From Microbacterium oxydans (lineage in GTDB: Bacteria; Actinomycetota; Actinomycetes; Actinomycetales; Microbacteriaceae): 64,000 bases of DNA. Both the position numbers and the translations under genes were made by a program. Position 1 is the first letter of the stretch. Each line of letters starts with the position of its first letter. Shown here piece by piece: positions 61,524-64,000 of this stretch. The notes under the pieces are model-generated. The model saw nothing but the letters and a program-made list of their open reading frames with translations. It ran no database searches and was not told the origin of the DNA. The DNA is taken from contig NZ_JYIW01000019.1 of the NCBI RefSeq assembly GCF_000956525.1, forward strand, positions 1 through 64,000, read 5' to 3'.

Positions 61524-62124
61524 GCAGCAGAGTCACTCCGTCGTCGTCGGTGATCGGCGGCTCGAGCAGACGCAGCACCGAGGGCAGCGCGCCGTCATTG
61601 AACACCTTCTTCCCGGCCCCCAGAAGCAGGGGGTACACCCACAGATTGAGCTCGTCGAACAGTCCCTCCGCGAGGAGTGTGTGCACGAAGTCGATGCTGC
61701 CGATCACGTGCACCTCGCGATGTGTGGCACGCATCTGCGCGACCTCTGCCGCCAGGTCGCCGCCGACACGGGTGCTGCCGTCCCAGTCGAGAGCGATGTC
61801 GGCATCCCTCGTCGCCACGTATTTCGGCACGCGATTGAAGAGCTGTCCGATGTCGCCCGACTCCCCCTCCGTGTGATGCGGCCAGTACGACGCGAAGATG
61901 TCGTAGGTGCGGCGACCGAGCAGCAGCGCGTCGAGTCCGCGCATGCCCTTCTCGATCTCCTCGCCGACCCCGGATGACGGATAACCGGCCTGCCATCCGC
62001 TGAAGCGGAAGCCGCCTGAGGTGTCCTCGTCGGTGCCGCCCGGCCCCTGCGCCACCCCGTCGAGCGAGGTGAAGAGATCGATCAGAATGCGACCGGAACC
62101 TGTCCTGGATTCTGCAGTGCTCAT
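61477..62124 (-). CDS. Dihydrofolate reductase family protein (RibD C-terminal type)
   Basis: A 215-residue NADPH-type reductase of the RibD C-terminal fold: RILIDLFTSLDGVAQGPGG, LLLGRRTYDIFASYWP, and VHVIGSIDFVHTLLAEGLFDELNLWVYPLLLGAGKKVF. Substrate unknown. Its 3' end coincides with the right boundary of the Rhs locus, and a degraded copy of that end sits at the left boundary, 8.5 kb away. It runs the same way as the HxlR gene upstream, 50 bp apart. Confidence 0.9.
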   Translation of the reverse strand: MSTAESRTGSGRILIDLFTSLDGVAQGPGGTDEDTSGGFRFSGWQAGYPSSGVGEEIEKGMRGLDALLLGRRTYDIFASYWPHHTEGESGDIGQLFNRVPKYVATRDADIALDWDGSTRVGGDLAAEVAQMRATHREVHVIGSIDFVHTLLAEGLFDELNLWVYPLLLGAGKKVFNDGALPSVLRLLEPPITDDDGVTLLRYGRTDRVPEVGTFD

Positions 62125-62174
62125 GTCGTGCTCCTTGCCTGAAGTACTTCTTCGTGTTCAGTGCTGCGCCGTGT

Positions 62175-62861
62175 TCAGTGCTGTGCCGCGACCAGCGCGG
62201 CGATGTGGAAGGTCGCGGCGAACGAGTCGAGCCACGCCTCCTCTCCGCGGACGACCGCGACGACGTCCTGCTCCAGGGCCTCGGCTGGCGAGAGCTGCCC
62301 GCCGATGAGCAGACGGATGCCGGGACCGGCGACGATCACGGCGTCAGGATCGCCCTCCGGCGGTGCGCCGCTGACCGGCGGGGCCGGCGGGGCGAGCTGC
62401 ACGATCCGGAGCTCGCCGCCCCGCACCGAGGCGCGGAGGGCGACATCGCCGACGTGGAGTTCGTACTCGGCGTCAGCCGCGACATCCGGTTGGAAGGCCG
62501 TCCGCAGTGCCATCGTGAGCGAATCGGGAGTGACGACGTCGCCCTCCTGCGGGTCGCCCATCGCCTGGAACCCCCAGCGCCCGAGCGCGAGCATGATCGG
62601 CTCGAAGGAGCGACCGTAGGGGGTGAGCTCGTAGGCGAGACCACGCAGCAGTGGGATGCGGCGGATGACGCCGCCCTCCTGCAGTTCCTTCAGCCGCGTG
62701 GAGAGGATGTTGGTCGGGATGCGCGGCAGGCCCTGCTTGAGGTCGGTGTATCGCCGCGGACCGACGAAGAGATCGCGCACGATGAGCAGCGCCCACCGCT
62801 CCCCGATCAGGTCGACGGCCGCGGTGATCCCGCAGTACTGGCCGTAGCTGCGCGCCGCCAT
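62175..62861 (-). CDS. HxlR-family regulator with SCP2-like C-terminal domain
   Basis: A 228-residue regulator. The N-terminal half is the HxlR winged helix, starting YGQYCGITAAVDLIGERWALLIVRDLF (family cysteine near residue 10) and continuing RIPTNILSTRLKELQEGGVIRR. The C-terminal half (LRTAFQPDVAADAEYELHVGD) is SCP2-like, a combination known in actinobacterial HxlR proteins that may bind a hydrophobic ligand. It starts 1 nt after the upstream VOC gene stop, so it is co-transcribed with it. Confidence 0.9.
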   Translation of the reverse strand: MAARSYGQYCGITAAVDLIGERWALLIVRDLFVGPRRYTDLKQGLPRIPTNILSTRLKELQEGGVIRRIPLLRGLAYELTPYGRSFEPIMLALGRWGFQAMGDPQEGDVVTPDSLTMALRTAFQPDVAADAEYELHVGDVALRASVRGGELRIVQLAPPAPPVSGAPPEGDPDAVIVAGPGIRLLIGGQLSPAEALEQDVVAVVRGEEAWLDSFAATFHIAALVAAQH

Positions 62862-62862
62862 G

Positions 62863-63300
62863 TCAGGATCCGGTGCTCTGCTCCCCGACGTGCTCCGGGC
62901 CGTTCTCGACGGCGTCCTCGGTCATGTACAGGAAGCCGAGCGAGTTGCCGTCGGGATCGTCGAGATCGCGGGAGTACATGAAGCCGTAGTCCTGAGCCGG
63001 CTTCGGCTCGACGCCGCCGGCGGCCAGCCCCTTGGCGACGATCGCGTCGACGTCTTCGCGCGAGTCATGGCTGAACGACACCGAGACCTGCGCGACCTCG
63101 TTCGGATCGGCGATCGGCTTGTCGGTGAAGGTCGCGAAGAACTCGCGCTTGAGCACCATGAAGAACACGTCTTCGCTCCACACGACGCACGCGGCGTTCT
63201 CATCCGTGAAGAGCGGGTTGATCTCGCAGCCCAGGGCCGTGTAGAACGCCTTGCTGCGCTCGAGATCGGTGGTGGGCAGGTTGATGAAGACCTTGGTCAC
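62863..63300 (-). CDS. VOC family protein
   Basis: A 145-residue VOC-fold protein starting TKVFINLPTTDLERSKAFYTALG, with VVWSEDVFFMVL and DLDDPDGNSLGFLYM. It resembles the lactoylglutathione-lyase-like stand-alone proteins often linked to HxlR regulators. The GTG start follows GGGAG by 5 nt; a longer upstream extension covers the promoter and is rejected. It heads the VOC-HxlR operon, controlled through the inverted repeat upstream. Confidence 0.88.
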   Translation of the reverse strand: MTKVFINLPTTDLERSKAFYTALGCEINPLFTDENAACVVWSEDVFFMVLKREFFATFTDKPIADPNEVAQVSVSFSHDSREDVDAIVAKGLAAGGVEPKPAQDYGFMYSRDLDDPDGNSLGFLYMTEDAVENGPEHVGEQSTGS

Positions 63301-63351
63301 GGTGACTCCCTTGTCGATGTGTGCGGCCGGTATCTGTCGGCTCCTGGATGC

Positions 63352-63380
63352 ATACTTGCAAAAAACAAGTAACACGTCAA
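63352..63380 (-). promoter_or_regulatory. Candidate HxlR operator overlapping VOC-HxlR promoter
   Basis: TACTTG-N7-CAAGTA (63353-63371) is a perfect inverted repeat. On the minus strand it fills the spacer and -10 (AAGTAT) of a promoter with -35 TTGACG (63380-63375). This is consistent with autoregulation by the HxlR protein. Confidence 0.78.
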
Positions 63381-63439
63381 CAGTCGGTTCCAGAGGAATC
63401 TCCCCCACACGACGGATGCCGCGGCATCCGCCATCGCCC

Positions 63440-63445
63440 TACGGT
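63440..63445 (+). promoter_or_regulatory. -10 element of leaderless membrane protein gene
   Basis: TACGGT ends exactly 6 nt before the ATG at 63452. Confidence 0.5.
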
Positions 63446-63451
63446 GGAAGG

Positions 63452-64000
63452 ATGCCGTTCACCCGCACGCCGACCGACCGCGAGCGGCGCAGCGATCTGC
63501 TGCTCGCCGTCGTGCTGTTCGCCGGCGCCGTCCTCAGCGCCGGGCTCTCGTCGCTCTCGCAGATCTACGGCGACGAGCAGGCGGAACTGTGGACCGCGCT
63601 CGTCTACGCCGTCGTCGTCACCGCCCCGCTCGCGTTCCGTCGGCGCTGGCCCGGCATCGTCGCCGTCATCACCGCGACGGCCTACTTCGTGGCCGTCACC
63701 GTGAAGATCCCAGAGCTCTACGTCGGCAACATCGCGATGTTCATCGGCCTGTACTCGGTCGGCGCGTGGATGAACGACCGCCGCCGCGCCATGATCGTGC
63801 GCATCGCGATCATCGTCGGCATGTTCGCGTGGCTGCTGATCACCATGTACTACGAGGCGATCAAGCAGGCCGACGACGCCGACGTCATGGCTGGCGCGTT
63901 CTCCCCGTACATCGCGTTCATGATGATCCAGATCCTGCTGAACGCGCTCTACTTCGGCGGGGCGTACTACATCGGCGATCGCGCCTGGAACGCCGCCGCC
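63452..64000 (+). CDS. Membrane protein, probable sensor histidine kinase N-terminus (partial)
   Basis: The frame is open from the ATG to the window edge (183 codons) with no stop. It encodes TPTDRERRSDLLLAVVLFAG and about five hydrophobic helices, with the RRRWPGIVAVI motif in the second. This matches the membrane sensor region of actinobacterial NarL/DesK-type sensor kinases, whose catalytic part would follow. The kinase domain lies outside the window, so the assignment is by resemblance only. Confidence 0.7.
   Translation, partial: MPFTRTPTDRERRSDLLLAVVLFAGAVLSAGLSSLSQIYGDEQAELWTALVYAVVVTAPLAFRRRWPGIVAVITATAYFVAVTVKIPELYVGNIAMFIGLYSVGAWMNDRRRAMIVRIAIIVGMFAWLLITMYYEAIKQADDADVMAGAFSPYIAFMMIQILLNALYFGGAYYIGDRAWNAAA

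Noticed and set aside
1..64000. tRNA or rRNA genes
   Set aside because: Intergenic gaps were read for cloverleaf arms and conserved GGTTCGA-type loops, and none was convincing.

Overview
The window is a high-GC chromosomal segment of an actinobacterium, most likely a Microbacteriaceae member close to Microbacterium. The basis is gene content and protein style: a coproporphyrin-type heme cluster, YkoEDC thiamine transporter, DUF222/HNH nuclease, LAxTG sortase substrate and actinobacterial HhH-GPD protein. Many genes also start exactly 6 nt after a -10-like TAnnnT hexamer, the signature of leaderless mRNAs. I see no tRNA, rRNA, CRISPR array, integrase or transposase.

Layout. 1-2.6 kb: two short-chain dehydrogenases and an aminoglycoside-phosphotransferase-like kinase. 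2.6-5.6 kb: thiamine-precursor ECF transporter (ykoE-ykoD-ykoC, minus strand) behind a TPP riboswitch. 5.7-7.3 kb: D,D-carboxypeptidase, then a 63-bp tandem repeat. 7.6-11.6 kb: heterodimeric ABC exporter. 11.7-15.4 kb: HIBYL-CoA hydrolase-like protein, an orphan ABC ATPase with a long acidic/His-rich tail, and a small conserved protein. 15.5-17 kb: DUF222/HNH nuclease. 17.1-27.1 kb: heme cluster hemE-hemY-(three small membrane/coiled genes)-chdC-hemC-hemD-hemB-hemL on the minus strand, with divergent leaderless hemA. 27.2-52.8 kb: housekeeping and accessory genes, including glyS, POT and MFS transporters, a MarR/quinone-reductase pair with a palindromic operator, a catalytically degenerate beta-lactamase-like protein, an M13 peptidase, a MATE pump, mntH with two MntR-like boxes plus mntR, cell-wall recycling kinases, pyrE, xthA and a sortase-E-type surface protein.

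53.0-61.5 kb: an Rhs/YD-repeat polymorphic-toxin locus, visibly A/T-richer in its variable parts. A 5'-truncated Rhs gene is followed by a TGATG-coupled membrane protein gene, then by two displaced Rhs C-terminal cassettes. Each cassette is coupled to a small lipoprotein gene, and the remains of a fourth toxin/partner pair are fused into one of them. Two 686-bp near-identical Rhs-core copies and a shorter third copy provide homology for switching tails. The two displaced tails are homologous to each other, end in FTWxEEhxW (h = hydrophobic), and match no toxin family I recognise. The two lipoproteins are also paralogous. The locus is flanked by about 50-bp imperfect direct repeats derived from the 3' end of the adjacent dihydrofolate-reductase-family gene. 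This is the strongest candidate for an undescribed system here.

61.5-64 kb: dihydrofolate-reductase-family protein, a VOC-HxlR operon with a candidate operator, and the start of a membrane protein (probably a sensor kinase) cut by the window edge. Gene functions are inferred from motifs read by eye; no database search was run.
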